From assembly GCF_030463565.1 (NCBI RefSeq), contig NC_134653.1, positions 28,147,150-28,211,149 on the forward strand: 64,000 bases of DNA, in the 5' to 3' direction. The notes under the pieces are model-generated. The model was not told the origin of the DNA. It searched no databases and saw nothing but the letters and a program-made list of their open reading frames with translations. Source of the DNA: Pelecanus crispus (Eukaryota; Chordata; Aves; Pelecaniformes; Pelecanidae). This document shows, piece after piece, positions 1-10,084 of this stretch (position 1 is the first letter of the stretch; each line of letters starts with the position of its first letter). The position numbers and the translations under genes were made by a program.

Positions 1-30
1 TCCTCCTCGCGGTGCTCGCCCACGGCTCAG
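1..30 (+). CDS. IGLV: Ig lambda V leader exon (L-PART1), 3' part
   Basis: The window opens inside the first leader exon of the V gene. Read so that it splices in frame to the V exon, it encodes LLAVLAHGS plus the first base of a Gly codon, and it is followed by GTGCCC as donor at 31. This closely matches the chicken VL1 leader, as I recall it. The start codon, promoter octamer and any upstream pseudo-V genes lie left of the window. Positions 31-164 are the short leader intron, which ends in a pyrimidine-rich tract and CCAG. Confidence 0.85.
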
Positions 31-164
31 GTGCCCTGGCCAGACTCGCTGCGCCCGGCCGGGGCCTTTGGGCACAGGGACCCCGTCCCGCTGTGCGGGG
101 AGGGCTGTCCTGGTGGGGCCCTGGCTGACCCCCATCTTCTCCCCTCTCTCCTCTCCCTCTCCAG

Positions 165-465
165 GTTCCCTGGTCCAGGCAGCGCTGACTCAGCAGCCGT
201 CCTCGCTGTCGGTGAACCCAGGAGAAACCGTCAAGATCACCTGCTCTGGGGTTAGCAGCAGCGGCGATGTTGGCTGGTACCAGCAGAAGGTGCCAGGCAC
301 TGCCCCTGTCACTGTGATCTATGACAGCAACGACAGACCCTCGGGCATCCCTTCGCGATTCTCTGGATCTTACTCCGGCTCCACAGCCACGTTAACCATC
401 AGTGGGGTCCAACCCGAGGACGAGGCTGTCTATTACTGTGGTAGCTACGACGGCAGCAATGATCC
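165..465 (+). CDS. IGLV: Ig lambda V exon (L-PART2 + V region), germline
   Basis: This encodes the variable domain of the lambda light chain, secreted or on B-cell receptors. Exon start 165 follows an acceptor CAG and completes the split Gly codon, then SLVQA ends the signal peptide. The mature domain begins [10 protein letters not shown] at 182. Visible hallmarks are the first disulfide Cys (VKITC), a short CDR1, WYQQK in FR2, the FR3 stretch [16 protein letters not shown], and EDEAVYYC with the second disulfide Cys. CDR3 germline codons GSYDGSNDP run into the RSS. The frame is open and unrearranged. By analogy with chicken and duck, this would be the one functional V, diversified by gene conversion from pseudogenes upstream; that part is inference, because none of them is in view. 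Confidence 0.95.
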
Positions 466-504
466 CACAGTGACACAGAGCAATGGGGAAGTGATACAAA
501 AACC
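466..504 (+). promoter_or_regulatory. V lambda recombination signal sequence (23-RSS)
   Basis: Perfect heptamer CACAGTG at 466-472, a spacer of exactly 23 bases (473-495), and nonamer ACAAAAACC at 496-504 (one base from the consensus ACAAAAACC/ACAAAAACT family). It lies directly after the last V codon and is oriented for RAG joining to the 12-RSS of J at 5269-5296. Confidence 0.97.
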
Positions 505-3206
505 TCCCTCCATCACAGGGGCCATTTCAGTGTCTGTGCTGTCCCCGTTTTATGGTGGGGCATGTGCGTAGCATGGCCCTGCCCTTGCTGCCCTGTGCTG
601 CACATGACTGTGCCTGGTGTCCCAGCTCGACCATCACTTAGAGCCCCAGATCTGTGCCTGTCCCCTGTCATTTGGGAAGGGGATGAGTGCCAGCAGCCCT
701 GTCCCTGACCCACACTGTGGGTCCAAAGTCCCCTGCAATCCCTGGCTGGCACCCAGGGCCCCGCCAGGTGCCTCCCTGCCCTCCTCCCATCCCAGCTTCT
801 GCAGGAGCCCCCGGGCGCTGGGCTCCTCCTCCTCCCAGCCAGTGCTGATTTTAGCCCACAAAGTCAGCAGTTTCTGGAGTTAGATGTTTGCACAAGCCAT
901 GCCAGGGCAGTTTCAGGATGGTTTGTGCTGCAAGGGTGCTCGGCACATCCTGCCCTTTCCCTTTTCATTTGCTTCCAGGCATGATTGGGCAAGCCACATG
1001 GCAAGAGCAGAGTTCCTGGCATAGTCTCCACTGCTCAGCCCCGACAGCTGGGACACAGCAGTCGTGCATAGTCTCCCCAGTACCCTTCCAGGACCAGCAC
1101 CCCCTCACCTGCCCCCACTCCCGCTGAGGCCACGTGCCAGGAAGGTGCTGAAGGGCCAACACCCCTGGTATGTCCAGCGCAGCATCAGTTCTCCTCCTTG
1201 CCTCCCTCCAAGGAGAAGAGATGGACTTTTGAGCTGAACATTGTTCCCCTTTACTATCCTTCCCTAAAATGGAACTGAAACCCCATCAAAGTCTCAGAAA
1301 TGCTCAGAAACTGGTCATCCACAATAGATGGTATCAGCTTCAGCTAAATGCTTTGCATAGACAATTTCAGTGATTGTTTTGGTTAGTTTCAGCCTTTGCA
1401 CCAATGCATAAGCCTAGCCAGAGGCAAACCAAACCTCTGAAACAGAAAGTGCCTTGAAGCACAAAATCTTCGAAGCATCATTTATTTTCTAGTGACTCAG
1501 GAGATTCACTGACTCTGCATCTTTCTATAACCACTTGCACAAATTGCTGTATTTGAATATTTTCAAGTTCAATTTAAGTTGGTGCTATTGAAATTCAGGG
1601 CTCCAAGAGCTTGTTTCTCCGAGCCGAGCACCCTGTGCCCTGTGAGATTGGCACAACACCGGAAAAACACTTTACAAAGCAGCAGCCAAGCCTTCCCTGG
1701 GGAATTTGAAGTTAATTGGTCTTAGCTGAAAACCATCCTGGCTCACCCCTGCCTTGGCTATTGCAGCTGCATGTAGGCATCCACATCCCTTGCATGCTTT
1801 TCTCTGCTAGTCCCAGCTCTTCCTCTTTACCAACAGCCTCTGATGCCTCCTCTCCAACCCTCTTTGCGTGCCCTGGCCCTTGGCAGATGCTCCCAGGAAC
1901 CCTCACCCCAGGGCTGCTGCTCCAAGGGGCTGTGAAGGCAAGGGGCTAATAGGGTGCTACCAGAAGCAGCAGCCTGGGGGATGCAGAATGGGCAGCGGCA
2001 GCTCTGTGGGAAGGTGAGTTCTTGGGAGGGTAGGGGATACTGCTGGCAGGGTGCTTGGAGCAAACCTGCAGGTCTCTGCGATCTCCCTGTCTCCTGCACA
2101 AGGAAAATATGTCTGCCATGCCCTTCTGTCCATGCTGCTCCTCCCTGCTGCTCTGGAGCTGGCTTAGCTGGTGGAGAAGCACCATCCTCTGCCCCCCGAT
2201 GCCTTGGGAAGCAGCCAGCACCTCAGCAGAACCGTGTGAGATGGGTTTAAGTGCTCCGCTTGGCACCAAAGGCTGCTCCAGCACTGTCCAGCTCAGCTCC
2301 CAAAAGCAGGAGGGTGCCCAGGGCAGGACTGGTAGCACACAGGCTGCCTGCCCTCCACTGCCTGTGCTCACCCTGGCAGTAACACGTTCCCCCTCAGCGC
2401 ATGCATGCACTAGGACCTGCTGCTCTCACTCACCCTTTACTTCGTGCTTCTCGCACCCCACTTGGCCCCCTGGCTTGCCCATAGCCCAGGCCATGCTGCC
2501 CACTCAGGGCTGCCCATGCTTGGTGCATCTCCGGCATCTCTGCATGGCCCAGCCCAGGGAGGAGTGCTGCAGAGGAGTGCTGTGGTGCTCAAATGGGATG
2601 AAGCTGGACCTGGTGAGCTGCCAACCCATCCCCAGAGACAGGGTGGGACTGATTGTAAGGCCGCCAAAGGCAGACTGGCCCAAACTGAGGGGGGACCTTC
2701 ATTAAAACTTGTGACCTAGTGAGCGTTTTATATGGGGGATATTTGGAGGGGCATTGACATGTGACTTCAGCCAAGACCTTGGCCAACGGTGGTACAGCTG
2801 CTGGATATCCCTTGGGAGAGATGGGTAGGGGGGAAGATACATAAATACCATCCCTACTCCATCATCCCCAGCAAGTGGCATGGGTTGGGCTTGCTAGCAG
2901 AGGACAGGATTGTCTCTTCATGCCTCAATGGCACTCAGGAGGATGGCTGCCTCTTCAGCCTCCAAAAAGCAGCATAGCTGAGTCTTGGCTACAGCTGCAC
3001 ACGTGTGTGGCACAGGGCCAAGACGTGGGATGCTGATGATGGGGAATCCTGCAGACACACATGCTGGGTGTCCTCCAGAGAGCTGGGGCCTCTTACCTCC
3101 AGGGCAGCCTTTTTAGATTGCTAGGCTGAATATTAAAAAAAATAAGCTGACCGCAGACATCTTGAGCTATTAGCTCCTTTGCTGGTGGTGGGAGCTGCAC
3201 TGAAAG
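505..3206. other. V-J spacer, left part: no gene seen
   Basis: GC-rich unique-looking sequence, with a moderately AT-rich patch at about 1220-1720. I looked for a second V, a J segment or a leader exon and found none. The many open frames are short, overlap on both strands and show no family resemblance. On excision during V-J joining this DNA is lost from the rearranged allele. Confidence 0.6.
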
Positions 3207-3377
3207 ATTCCAACAAGGACCAAAACCCCTGCGGGTACAGCCAACAACCAGTACATGGCCAGCAGCTACCTGACAATGAGTGCCACCGACTGGAAGAGCC
3301 ATGAGACCTACACCTGCAAGGTCACACATGAGACTGGTACCATTGAGAAGGTCCTGAATAGATCTGATTGCTCCTAA
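3207..3377 (+). pseudogene. 5'-truncated Ig lambda C pseudogene between V and J
   Basis: The last ~44 codons of a lambda constant domain are recognisable. ASSYLTMSA, WKSHETYTCKV (with the second intradomain Cys) and the C-terminal NRSDCS-stop align almost residue for residue with the functional C exon at 7021-7346, which has NRSECS. The first ~60 codons are missing: similarity fades at about 3207-3225, where an in-frame TGA precedes it. No splice acceptor or J is associated. Similarity appears to run on into the 3' UTR, including an AATAAA. Substitutions are scattered but the remaining frame is still open. I infer a partial duplication of the C exon, or the residue of an old J-C cluster. Its place between V and J means it is deleted on every productive rearrangement. 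Confidence 0.85.
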
Positions 3378-3565
3378 CCTCACTGGGCAACAGACAGCCC
3401 TGGCCCTGGTACATCATATCCCTGGGCACAGTGCTTCACCACCTGCCCCATCCCTGTCCCCTCCTTCTGTGCAAGTCTCTGCCGTCTCTGTGGGCCCTTC
3501 CCTCTCCCCGTGCCTGAATCCCTCCTATCTCCCCTGCCCTGTCCTCTCATCCTGGGCATCATCCA

Positions 3566-3571
3566 AATAAA
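3566..3571 (+). terminator. Poly(A) signal of the C pseudogene
   Basis: AATAAA 189 bases after the pseudogene stop, followed by a GTGCTGGCACTGCATCC stretch. It mirrors the functional gene, whose AATAAA lies 152 bases after the stop and is followed by GCGCTGGCTCAGCATCC. The 3' UTR was therefore probably duplicated with the exon. Confidence 0.6.
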
Positions 3572-5094
3572 CCTTGAGCCAGTGCTGGCACTGCATCCAC
3601 ATCTCCCAGTCCTTTCTCCTTGGTCAAATATGTTCATGACCCTGCAACAAAACACGGCCCCAGCTGGCTAGGAGCTTAACTGCTCACTCCCACGTCTTGA
3701 GCTTGATGGGTTGGTGCATTTTCCCCTGCAATGGCCTGTGGCTGGTCCTTGGGTGTCCCCAGCCGGCTGCTGCCTTCCCTCCACAGGTTTCTGCCCCACG
3801 TTCTGTTGCACCTGGAGAACAGAGCAGCAGCCACCTCAGGTGCTGGGGCTGCACCAGCCCTGAGTTTGGTCCTTGGGCACTGGCTTGATCTCCTGCAGCA
3901 AAGGCAGGGGCTAAATTAAGTCAGAGAAAGCAGCCAGCCAGGGCTCCTCCGCTGCAGCACCCAGTGCTGGCAGATGCCCCTAGTCCTCCCCTCCGCCTGC
4001 AGACCAGACCCCCCAATCCAGGCAGGGCACTGAGCATTAAAACCTGTGATGAGCTCTGTTAGGGCAGAAATAAAAAAACCCTGAATTTGGCCTTCAGTCA
4101 TCACCTACTAATGCAGCAATAGGCGCCTTCAGCAAGCATCCCCGGGTGTGAACCTCTGTGATGGCTGGCAGGCTTCGTTGGCTCAGGGGGACTCTGAACT
4201 CCCCCACACCAGAGCCAACCCTGCACCAGTGCCTTTGCCAGCGCCAAGATGCCAGGTGTGACAGAGGGAAGTGCTTATTTACCCTCAGTGGGACGGTCCA
4301 GCGCCCCATGCCCAGCCCTGAGCGCAGGGCTGAGCCCTGGTACAGTGGCAGGTGCAGTGCGACGGCAGCCAGGGCTGCACCGCTCCCCTGCTGCGGGGTG
4401 CCCCAGCACAGGGTACCCTGACACAGCTGCCGTAAGGAGGCTCGCCCACCCACCAGGCACCAAAAACCATGCCCAGGTAAGGCTGTGGGCTGTGCCAGGG
4501 TCTGGCTTTGCCCTGGAGAGCAGAGCCAGGTTGCAGGGAGGGCACAGGTGCTGGGTGGTTGGGTCCCCTGTGAAACTACGGCACCTATGCCAGCGCTGGT
4601 GTTTCTGGGCGGGGGGAAGGATGGGTGGAAGGTTTATTCATGAGGTTTACCTTCACGCATACTGTCCAATGGCCGGTTGTCCCCATTTGCCCTGACCGCA
4701 GCCACGGTGCGGCCTGAGGGGTGGCAGGATGGTGGCTGGTGCTCCCCAGGGCAGCCCACAGCCACCTGCATGGCAGCAGCGCAGGCCAAGGCAAGGTGCT
4801 GCCTGTCGTGCCTTCGGGGCACCCAAAGCCTCCAGCAGCCCTTCCTCACCTGGAATTAACATCCCCACACCACAGGCAGGGACATGGGCTTGTAATGAGC
4901 ACAAGGCACGCGGTCCTGGGTAGCAGTGGGTCTCTGGAGCAGCCAATGACACAGCCACAGCTCTGGAGAGCCCAGCCAACGCAGTCCATGTGGGATGGCA
5001 GGGCCAAGGCCACCCATTTTCCTGTGGCTCCTTCAGCAAGGACACACAGTCATCCCCACATGGCTGTCCTGCTGCTTCTGCCTTGCCACATCCA
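3572..5094. other. V-J spacer, right part: no gene seen
   Basis: GC-rich, low coding potential. I see no second C or J relic here. Short open frames on both strands are not supported by any motif. Confidence 0.5.
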
Positions 5095-5235
5095 CCGGGG
5101 CACATCCAGCACCGTGCATCCAGCCTGCTGCGTCCATCGGGACACCTCCATCCTGCTGCATCCATCGGGACACCTCCATCCTGCCGCATCCATCAGGGCA
5201 TCTCCATCCCATCACCTCCATCCTGCCACATCCAT
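5095..5235 (+). repeat. Short minisatellite just upstream of J
   Basis: About four degenerate copies of a roughly 28-30 bp unit built on CTGCTGCATCCATCGGGACA followed by CCTCCATC. The array ends about 35 bases before the J nonamer. No coding meaning; the frames through it are repeat artefacts. Confidence 0.75.
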
Positions 5236-5268
5236 GGGGCCCAGGACTGCTCCTGCCATGGGGCAGGA

Positions 5269-5296
5269 GGTTTTTGTATGGCCCTGTATCACTGTG
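5269..5296 (+). promoter_or_regulatory. J lambda recombination signal sequence (12-RSS)
   Basis: Nonamer GGTTTTTGT at 5269-5277, a spacer of exactly 12 bases (5278-5289), and perfect heptamer CACTGTG at 5290-5296, directly abutting the J coding segment. It pairs with the 23-RSS of V under the 12/23 rule. Confidence 0.97.
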
Positions 5297-5334
5297 TGGT
5301 GTATTCGGGCCCGGGACCACGCTGACCGTCCTAG
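5297..5334 (+). CDS. IGLJ: Ig lambda J segment
   Basis: A 38-base J segment encoding GVFGPGTTLTVL plus the first base of the next codon. It carries the FGxG motif that all light-chain J segments share. It is followed directly by the strong donor GTGAGT at 5335. The trailing G joins GC of the C exon to give Gly, so J-C splicing is in frame. This is the only J I can see in the window. Confidence 0.97.
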
Positions 5335-7020
5335 GTGAGTCGCCGACTTCTTCTCGGTCTTTCCTTCCCCACCGCGAAATTGTGACCATTTGTCGATTTT
5401 CGGTGATTTGGGGTTTTTTTCTCGGACTTGGCGCTGGGCTGGGGTCTGCCGCCGGTTCAGGGATGGGCACTAAGCGTGGCGTTGTGGGCTGCGTCTTGTC
5501 CCTGCGGACTCGGAGGGCTCTGGTGCGCGCCACAGAGGATTGGGGGCTATTTTCGTAATTGAAAGATCTTAAAATTTGGCCAGGAAATGTGTCTAAGGTC
5601 TCAGAGAGCCTATTTCAGAAACTCAGATTTAGGTGTCTAAGAAAGTAAATTTTTGTCTTTGTTAAAGAAATTAGTCATTAGTCTAAGGTCTAAGGTCTAA
5701 GTCCTCAACTCAGTCCCGAGGACTAAGTCTGCCGCCCTTGGTGAGGAGCAGGGGCTTCTCTGCGGCATCCCACGGCCGAGGGTGCAGGGACTGCAAAATG
5801 GCAGCCTGTCTTTGGCTGTGAGTGGGCTGAAGTTCCTTTCAACTTTGTGTTAAAATGGCACGTCCCCAGAATCTTAACCAAAAGTTTTCAGGGGTATCTT
5901 AAAGAGTCCGTTGTCCAGGTAAGCCGTGTCAAAAATGGAGATTATTGTGTTGAAAATGCTGCTGGGAACATAATTTCTCTATTTTTGTCTGTAATTTTTT
6001 TTTAAATTTGGTCAAAAATACCAGTCTGAACCAAATTACTGGGGGTGTAAGATCAAGAAAAATGTAGTTTGCCAATTTCTTCAGCAGAAAGTTTTTAATG
6101 GCAGAGTCCTCCTGGTTTTCGATTAGAAATAGAGATAGAGACAGAGACAGAGACATTGTGCATTTGGGGAGGCAGCAGAACCACCTCAGAAAGACCAAAC
6201 ATCTTTTCTCTGTCTTCCTTCGCGTGATTTTTAGTTGTGCCTTTTCTGAGACAAGTCTGAAAGTGTCTGAAAGCAGAGCAGAAAACGGGATGGTTTGTCT
6301 TTGAAATTTTGATTTTTAAAAGAATTGCCTTGCAAAGGGAAAGAAATGGGTTTATGGCAACTAACCAGAGATTTTGTTTTATATGTATATTATATATATG
6401 AATATATATATCATATATATGTATATATATAAAAATGTGTATCATATATTACACATTTTTATATGTGGAAAATATATATAAATACATAAATGTGCATATT
6501 ATATAAATTATATATAATTATACCTATATTTATATACTGATATATACTATATACATATGTAGTATCTTGTATATTTATGTATGTAATATATAATATACAT
6601 AATTTGATGTACATTAGCTGTATATATAGATATCTATAATACATAATGTATATATGCACATATATACACATATAGTGTATATATACATATAGTACATATA
6701 TAATATATATACTAAGTATTCATGGGATGTATGTGTATTACACATACATATACACATATATTTTTTTATATATACATATATAAGTATATTTATGTATATA
6801 CATATATATGTACATTTATATATATACATATATATAAAAATATATAGGTAGATGTATCGTAAATCTAAATACATTAGAGTTATAAATGATAAACTCTTAG
6901 CTGTGGGGAAAGTGGGGAGTTTCTGGGCAGTGCCAGCTGAGGCAGGCAGGGCAGGCAGGGCAGGGGCTGTGGCAGGGCACAGGGTCCCCCCTGACCCTGC
7001 ACCGCTCTCTCTGCACACAG
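5335..7020 (+). other. J-C intron
   Basis: A 1.69-kb intron from donor GTGAGT to the acceptor ending CTGCACACAG. It holds three tandem copies of GTCTAAG (about 5679-5701), a GAGATA/GAGACA run (about 6127-6155) and a large TA-rich tract (6371-6846). I see no second J and no clear enhancer motif cluster. Confidence 0.85.
6371..6846. repeat. TA-rich low-complexity tract in the J-C intron
   Basis: Nearly 480 bases composed almost only of TATATA, TATGTA and ACATAT variants, with many short inverted repeats. It is the most AT-rich stretch of the window and contrasts sharply with its GC-rich surroundings. Confidence 0.92.
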
Positions 7021-7346
7021 GCCAGCCCAAGTCCGCCCCTGTTGTCCACCTCTTCCCACCATCCACGGAGGAGATCTCGGCGCAGAACAAAGCCACCCTG
7101 GTGTGTCTGCTGGAAGACTTCTACCCCAAAGCCGTAAAGGTGATCTGGACAGCCGATGGCCACACTCTCTCCAGTGGCGTCGAGACCAGCCAGTCCCAGC
7201 GGCAGACCACCAACAACAAGTACCTGGCCAGCAGCTACCTGACGATGAGTGCCTCCGAGTGGAAGAGCCACGAGACCTACACCTGCAAGGTCGAGCACGA
7301 GGCCGGCAACGCGGAGAAGAGCCTGAACAGATCCGAGTGCTCCTAA
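7021..7346 (+). CDS. IGLC: Ig lambda constant region exon
   Basis: This encodes the complete constant domain of the lambda light chain. It starts at 7021 after the acceptor CACACAG; the last J base plus GC gives the first Gly of GQPKSAPVVHLFPPS. Visible marks are the strand-B Cys in TLVCLLEDFYPKAV, the strand-F Cys in YTCKVEHE, the Trp in VIWTADG, and the C-terminal SECS whose Cys pairs with the heavy chain. The stop is TAA at 7344-7346. Length (about 107 residues with the split Gly) is normal for the family. It is the only intact C, so the locus has a single V-J-C unit as in chicken. No frameshift or odd residue is seen. Confidence 0.98.
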
Positions 7347-7497
7347 CCCTGCAGGGACCTCCACGTGCCCGGCAGCCCCTCACCGGCTCCCTCCCTCTTC
7401 CCCGCTGCTGGGGGCAGCGGCTCCCCCCCTGCTACAGATGTCTCTCCCCATGTCCCCCTGTCCCCTGCTCCTGCCCCCCCACCCTGAGTGTCACACA

Positions 7498-7503
7498 AAT
7501 AAA
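7498..7503 (+). terminator. Poly(A) signal of IGLC
   Basis: AATAAA 152 bases after the stop codon, with a GT-rich element (TGTCTCTGTGTCTTT) about 40 bases further on. Positions 7347-7497 are the presumed 3' UTR. Confidence 0.85.
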
Positions 7504-7629
7504 CACCGACACTGAACTAGCGCTGGCTCAGCATCCCTGTCTCTGTGTCTTTCCAACACGCCTGCCGCCCCCGCACCGGCCAGCATCACGCCAGTGGCAC
7601 CAATATAGAGGAGGGTGGGATGGGATGGG

Positions 7630-7663
7630 AACACACACGCATGCACACACACGCACACACACG
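7630..7663 (+). repeat. ACACAC/ACACGC microsatellite
   Basis: Interrupted dinucleotide run of CA with CG and TG variants. The remainder of 7504-8267 is GC-rich sequence with no gene visible. Confidence 0.8.
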
Positions 7664-8267
7664 TGTATTTCTGGGGGTGTCCAGGACTCACTGCAGCTCT
7701 TGCTCAGCCGCGGGGACCTCGCTGAACCCCCCTGGTACTGCCAAGACCAGGGGATGAGCAGCTTGGGGCATTAGCCTGGCCTAAGCTCCCATGCCGGTGG
7801 TGAGCACATGGCCCTGGCTGTGCTGGCCTTGTCCCTCACCCACTGGCCTCTGGTCACCAGGTCCCTTGCAGAGACATGTGGTTTGTGATGGGGCCATGGC
7901 CAGCCATGTCCCTTTGATGGCCAGCCTTGGCTCTGTCCCCATTTCCTTGGTCACCCCTGTGTCCCCCAGGATGGGGGTGCCGGTGTAGCCGCTGGGGCAT
8001 GCACATGCACTAACCTGTCCCTTGCACCCTGTGCCACGGCAGGCTGGGCCCCTGCGTGCCGCATGCCCCATCCCCGACACAGCCCCAATGAAGTTTCCCT
8101 GCGGCCCTGCACGTAGAGCAGCTCACAGCCACAGCTGTGCCGAGCGCGCCAGTGCTCAGCTGCAGGCGCCCCATCAGAGCTGCCAGGAGCCACTGCAGGG
8201 ACAGGGGATGGGAGCACCCGGCCATGCTGTGTGCAGTTCTGGGGGACATGGCCCCTCCACAGCCTCT

Positions 8268-8381
8268 TGGTAAAGAGGGAACGGCCCCGCCACATCCCCC
8301 TCCCTGTTGGTGCCAGTGGGGTGCCGGGCCCCACCAGGCTCTGGGTTGCCACGTGTCCCTGCAAGCGCCTTCTGGGGACAC
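8268..8381 (+). repeat. Direct repeat, left copy, flanking CR1
   Basis: A roughly 115-base segment (TTGGTAAAG... to ...TCTGGGGACA) that recurs at 8985-9110 with scattered substitutions and short indels. The two copies bracket the CR1 fragment exactly. Confidence 0.8.
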
Positions 8382-8988
8382 AGAATCATAGAACGCTTTG
8401 GGCTGGAAGGGACCTTTAAAGGTCATCTAGTCCAACCCCCCTGCAATGAGCAGAGACATTTTCAAGTGGATCAGGTTGCTCAGAGCTCTGTCCAACCTGA
8501 CCTTGAATGTTTCCAGGGATGGGGCATCTATCACCTCTGTGGGCAACCTGTGCCAGTGTTTCATCACCCTCATTATAGAAAATTTCTTCGTTATATCTAA
8601 TCTGAATTCACCCACTTTTAATTTAAAACCATTAACCCTTGTCCTATCGCTACAGGCCCTGCTAAAAAGTTTGTCATCTTTCTTATAAGCCCCTTTAAGT
8701 ACTGAAAGGCTGCAATAAGGTCTCCTCCTTCTCTTCTGCAGGCTGAACAACCCCAGCTCTCTCAGCCTGTCCTCATAGGAGAGGTGTTCCATCCCTCTGA
8801 TCATTTTCGTGGCCCTCCTCTGGACCCGCTCCAACAGGTCCATGTCTTTCCTGCGCTGAGGACTTCAGACCTGGACGCAGTACTCCAGGTGAGGTCTCAC
8901 CAGAGCAGAGTAGAGGGGCAGAATCACCTCCCTCGACCTGCTGGCCATGCTGCTTGTGATGCAGCCCAGGATACGGTTGGCTTTCTGG
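8382..8988 (-). mobile_element. CR1 LINE fragment, 5'-truncated
   Basis: The chicken-repeat-1 3' end lies at 8382 (AGAATCATAGAA... on the plus strand), so the element reads on the minus strand. The minus strand still encodes the C-terminal reverse-transcriptase region of CR1, with recognisable pieces such as [18 protein letters not shown] and [10 protein letters not shown]. The frame is interrupted and the 5' part is missing. It is a dead copy typical of bird genomes. Confidence 0.92.
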
Positions 8989-9110
8989 TAAAGGGGCAGG
9001 GGACAGCCCCACCACATCCCCCTCCCTGGGCTGTGTCAGTGCCAGTGGGGTGCCCAGACCCACCAGGCTCTGGGTTGCCACGTGTCCCAGCAGGCACCTT
9101 CTGCGGACAC
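8985..9110 (+). repeat. Direct repeat, right copy, flanking CR1
   Basis: Second copy of the segment at 8268-8381. The shared core includes CACATCCCCCTCCCTG and CCAGGCTCTGGGTTGCCACG. It begins at the 5' end of the CR1 fragment. Confidence 0.8.
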
Positions 9111-9399
9111 CTCTCAGGGCACAGGAGGGATGAGCAGACCCCCGGCGGCCTGGCCATGGGTGTGACCCCCAGTGAGGCACAGAAGTCAGCCCCCCTCAGG
9201 GCAGCCCCCATGCCCATCCCAGGGACCTGGGCCCCCACCACCGCCATGGCTCCTCCCTGCACCCTGCCAGCAATCGGCTGCCTTGGGAAGGCTGGGGGCC
9301 AGCCAGCACCTTCACCGTGGGATGGGCATTCCCGCGTTGGCCTTGCCTGGGGCAAAGCCCCCAGCAACTGGCAGGAGAAAGCACTGCTCTCTGCCGCAC

Positions 9400-9515
9400 T
9401 GCCAGCCGTGTGTCCTCCCTGCTGCGTCCATCTGTCCTGCCCACCCCAGTGCTTCTGTCCTGTCCACCTCAATGCCTCCATCCATCCTACCCACCCCAAC
9501 GCTTCCATCCATCCC
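9400..9515 (+). repeat. Degenerate CCACCCCAAYGCTTCCATCC-type repeat
   Basis: Four to five imperfect copies of a roughly 20-30 base unit rich in CCATCC and CCCACCCC. The rest of 9111-9796 is unremarkable GC-rich sequence turning AT-richer after 9540. Confidence 0.6.
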
Positions 9516-9796
9516 CGAAAGCTCTGATGGAGCTGCCCACCCCAGCTCTTTAATGCTCTTTTTTACCCAGCCATTCAGCAAACATTTGAGGATTTCTCAG
9601 GAACTGAAGCCAAAACAAAACCAAAAATCTGCCAAACTCAAGCTCTACAAGATCTAAGGGGGCAGTTTCTGCTCTCTGCATTGTTCTTGGTCTGGCAAAA
9701 TATCTAAGGGAGTGGAGCCTCCCAGGAAATGAGCACTGCACCAGCAATCCCAAACTTGCCAGGAGACCAAACACCAAAGAGAAACTTTGAGTGGAA

Positions 9797-10069
9797 TTAA
9801 GTTTCTTTCATCCATCTCTTGCTCACGTGGACATGCCAGGGTGGGCAGTGATGGCCTGGACATAGTACTGGTCTTGCTGCTGGCAAAAGGAGCCCCGTGT
9901 CCCCCACCACTGGTGGGGACCTCCCAGCGATGGCAACACAGTGTTTTAGCAGTTCAGAAGACTTTATTCTGATGGGAAGATGCTGCGAATTACTCAGATA
10001 AGGTGCTTTTTCCAGCATGTATTTCTGCAGGGTGTGCAGCTCTCCAGCCAGCTCTGTGTCCGCAGTCAT
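9797..10069 (-). other. Unassigned 90-codon open frame
   Basis: An ATG at 10069 (minus strand) opens 90 codons to TAA at 9797. The first ~45 codons have an ordinary amino-acid mix (MTADTELAGE, LHTLQKYMLE and so on) unlike the Pro/Gly-rich noise of nearby frames; the second half looks non-coding. An AATAAA occurs inside it on the same strand (about 9964-9970). I do not recognise a family. It may be an exon, a fragment of a processed pseudogene, or chance. Confidence 0.2.
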
Positions 10070-10084
10070 ATCCGCAGCACCAGC

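Noticed and set aside
708-720. Extra CACTGTG heptamer after V (possible second J signal)
   Set aside because: No nonamer 12 or 23 bases away and no FGxG coding segment follows.
2055-2705. 216-codon frame in the V-J spacer
   Set aside because: Cys/Pro/Ser-rich composition, overlapping frames on the other strand, no motif, no splice or promoter context.
7103-7774. 223-codon frame over the IGLC exon
   Set aside because: A shifted-frame shadow of the constant domain, which is certain in the other frame.
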